Shown piece after piece: positions 62,451 through 64,000 of a stretch of DNA of 64,000 nt. Made by a program: the position numbers and the translations under genes. Under the pieces are notes generated by a model. That model was not told where the DNA came from. It was given only the letters and a program-made list of their open reading frames with translations, and did no database searches. Positions within the stretch are counted from its first letter, which is position 1. The number at the start of each line of letters is the position of its first letter. This DNA comes from Candidatus Alistipes merdigallinarum (GTDB taxonomy: Bacteria; Bacteroidota; Bacteroidia; Bacteroidales; Rikenellaceae): NCBI GenBank assembly GCA_019119305.1, contig DWXH01000019.1:124001-188000 (forward strand), written 5' to 3'.

Positions 62451-62536
62451 GAAGTTTTAGGTTAGTAGTTTTAGGTTAGTTAGTAGAAAGAAAAGCGGTA
62501 GATGAGAGAAAAGGCTCTCTCTGCTGTCTTTTCTTT
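62451..62536 (+). ncRNA. Candidate small RNA 2
   Basis: This unit also starts with GAAGTTTTAGGTT exactly 6 bases after its promoter box, repeats TTTTAGGTTAG, and ends with a long hairpin (62487-62536) whose outer arms AAAGAAAAG/CTTTTCTTT pair exactly with further pairing through two bulges. Length is about 86 bases. It has no usable ORF. It ends 8 bases before the stop of the convergent glycosyltransferase gene. Confidence 0.55.
62487..62536. terminator. Shared terminator of small RNA 2 and the glycosyltransferase gene
   Basis: This imperfect stem, with pyrimidine-rich outer arms on both strands, sits between the two convergent transcripts. The U-runs are interrupted by C. Confidence 0.6.
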
Positions 62537-62543
62537 AACTATT

Positions 62544-64000
62544 TTAGAGAGTACCTTCTCGGGTTATATCCACCCGATAGAGGTTTTTCCGGCGAACACT
62601 CAGCCCGACCCAATCGTTGAAGTTGAAATAACGTACGATCCATTGGGGATAGGGATTCCAGTCGATTTTCTTTAATGGAACAGAAAAATGTTTGTCCAAT
62701 TGCGGATCTTCCGAGAGGATAAATACCGGTATTTGCTGTTCGATAAATGTCTGTGCCGACCGTTCCATGTCGGAAAGCGTGTCGAAAAGATGTCGTTGTG
62801 TCCCAGCGGGAAGAAAGTAGTAACCCGATACCGCTCGTGGGAACAGTGTGGTCTCGTAATAGCTGTAAAAAGTTTTGTCCTTTTTGAGATTGAGAATGGC
62901 TTTCGGTTTGCCGGATGGGCATAATTCCCGCATCTGGTGGTAAAAAGCGATATCCGTATTCCGAATCGTAAGATTGAAGACGATAATCAAAACATTGAGC
63001 GATGCCGCTACCCACCCGACTATCCGTGCTCCTTTGCTGCGTAAAAGCCGTGTCGGGATATGTTGGCTGGCCGCAATCAAAATATATGGAGCAAATGCCA
63101 AAATCGGGAACAGGAACCGGACCTCTTTGTGACCGATTGCCTGATGGGCGATCAGGAACGGGATCAGCATCCAGGTAAGCGGGTGTCTGAGGTTTTTCCA
63201 GATGAAAACTACAACGGCAGCTAACAACAAAACGCCGAACAGAATGCCGCCTTCGAGCGGGATATAGGCCAGATAGTACCACCACGGGTCGATTCCGAAC
63301 GAGTCAATGTGGCCCTGTAGGATGTTTTCGTGCAGATAGTTCAGCGGGGTACAGGTCCATGTCCCGTAGAGCCATCGGTCGGCAGCGGTTCCGATACCCA
63401 GCATGGTTGCCACTCCGAGGCCCAATCCGGTTAGCAGTGATCCTTTACGGAGATAGACAAGTAGCCACACTCCGAATCCGAGCAGGGCGAAACCGACTTG
63501 GAACCGGACAATAAATGCCGTGCCGGCCAGCAGTCCCATCCATAACCCCCACAGGAAGGGATGCCGTCGTTCCTTTTGTCGGTACAACAACAGCATCGAC
63601 ACCAGCAGCAGAAGCAGATTGCCCGACAGGGTTTCGGAGCTGAACCGGACGTGGAAATAGGCCATGAACCAGACGAAGAACCCCAGAATCAGGTACCATT
63701 TCTCCTCGTTCTCTGTGCGGAAAAACGGGCGTATGGCCCGGCAGAACAGTAAAAGGGCGATGACCGAAAGCGTACCGCTAAAGAATCTCAGAAAAGTTTG
63801 CAGAATAAAAGGATCATAGAAGTGGATGCTTGTAAGCAGTTTTCCGAAACCGTAGGCGATCAACGGTTGAAACCCGGGTCGCATCATGGTTTGATACTCC
63901 CAAGGGAGCTCTTCGGATGATGTGCCGAAAAGCTTCATGTGGGCATATTCCAGGATCTGAAAATATTCGTCGGGATGATAGAACCCGTCACTGAAAATGA
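62544..64000 (-). CDS. GT22-like (PIG-B/Alg9 type) mannosyltransferase, N-terminus cut by window edge
   Basis: The frame is open from the stop at 62544 to the right edge, giving at least 484 residues. The in-frame ATG at 63938 is internal, because the preceding codons read FSDGFYHPDEYFQILEYAHM, the family's first-loop DE motif (HPDExFQ). About 10 membrane segments follow. WEYQTMMRPGFQPLIAYGFG, NYLHENILQGHIDSFGIDPW and GHKEVRFLFPILAFAPYILI match the GPI-mannosyltransferase (GT22) family, which uses polyprenyl-phosphate mannose. Bacterial members act on lipid-linked or surface glycans; the acceptor is unknown. Confidence 0.8.
   Translation of the reverse strand, partial: IFSDGFYHPDEYFQILEYAHMKLFGTSSEELPWEYQTMMRPGFQPLIAYGFGKLLTSIHFYDPFILQTFLRFFSGTLSVIALLLFCRAIRPFFRTENEEKWYLILGFFVWFMAYFHVRFSSETLSGNLLLLLVSMLLLYRQKERRHPFLWGLWMGLLAGTAFIVRFQVGFALLGFGVWLLVYLRKGSLLTGLGLGVATMLGIGTAADRWLYGTWTCTPLNYLHENILQGHIDSFGIDPWWYYLAYIPLEGGILFGVLLLAAVVVFIWKNLRHPLTWMLIPFLIAHQAIGHKEVRFLFPILAFAPYILIAASQHIPTRLLRSKGARIVGWVAASLNVLIIVFNLTIRNTDIAFYHQMRELCPSGKPKAILNLKKDKTFYSYYETTLFPRAVSGYYFLPAGTQRHLFDTLSDMERSAQTFIEQQIPVFILSEDPQLDKHFSVPLKKIDWNPYPQWIVRYFNFNDWVGLSVRRKNLYRVDITREGTL

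Larger units (their letters stand above)
61778..62543. other. Gene-free stretch with two tandem small transcription units
   Basis: No protein gene is seen in these 766 bases between two minus-strand genes. Two plus-strand promoter-leader-hairpin units (62041-62152 and 62414-62536) and an extra hairpin (62293-62332) fill it. Confidence 0.75.

Noticed and set aside
61778..62543. CRISPR array or insertion-sequence remnant as explanation of the repeated TTTTAGGTTAG motifs
   Set aside because: The repeats are short, few and unevenly spaced, with no cas gene, no transposase fragment and no terminal inverted repeats; promoter-terminator units explain them better.

Overview
The window is a chromosomal segment of a Bacteroidales-type member of the Bacteroidota. 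Several sequence features support this. There are many secreted lipoproteins with BACON, fibronectin-III, LamG-like, CotH and DUF families typical of the phylum. The housekeeping repertoire is anaerobic, with a fused pyruvate:ferredoxin oxidoreductase and a eukaryote-like NADP isocitrate dehydrogenase. Many promoters match the Bacteroidota pattern (TTTG, about 19-20 bases, TAnnTTTG), and tRNA genes lack an encoded CCA. Base composition is moderate (roughly half G+C by eye). The genus cannot be fixed from the sequence alone. No insertion sequence, prophage, rRNA operon or CRISPR array was seen.

Layout. 1-11 kb: the start of a secreted alpha-L-rhamnosidase (cut by the left edge), a MATE exporter, a DUF4476 protein, the monofunctional transglycosylase MtgA, NifJ, transketolase and a DcaP-like porin. 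11-21 kb: a fibronectin-III lipoprotein, a ClC channel, TrpS, and two related BACON/LamG lipoproteins, the second fused to a glycerophosphodiester phosphodiesterase. 21-32 kb: Icd, a GH37 trehalase, PyrH-Frr, an OmpA-family lipoprotein, Dxs-LeuS and tRNA-Ser. 31-37 kb: secreted hydrolases (DUF3089, a second glycerophosphodiesterase, a calcineurin-like phosphoesterase), a calycin-like lipoprotein, a DUF3332 protein and tRNA-Lys. 37-48 kb: an RluB-type pseudouridine synthase, a PatB-type lyase, tRNA-His, and a uronate operon (uxaC-kdgK-kdgA-exuT) divergent from a LacI-type regulator across a 38-bp perfect palindrome; then an AraC regulator. 47-64 kb: BioA, a radical SAM protein, a GT87-like membrane protein, an EFR1-type flavodoxin/ferredoxin protein, prfB with its programmed +1 frameshift, a CotH-family lipoprotein, a nucleotidyltransferase-like protein, NadE, FolD, Ffh, an MFS transporter and a GT22-like mannosyltransferase cut by the right edge.

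How the genes work together. The uronate cluster isomerises hexuronates, phosphorylates 2-keto-3-deoxygluconate and cleaves KDPG to pyruvate and glyceraldehyde-3-phosphate. NifJ, transketolase and Icd can then use these products in central metabolism. The oxidoreductase and dehydratase steps between UxaC and KdgK are not in the window. The secreted rhamnosidase, trehalase, BACON/LamG proteins and phosphodiesterases suggest scavenging of glycans and phosphodiesters from host or diet.

The least explained part is the 766-base gene-free stretch at 61778-62543. It holds two apparently homologous short transcription units. In each, the same 13-base leader begins exactly 6 bases after a promoter box, and each ends in a hairpin. 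They look like a tandem pair of small RNAs.
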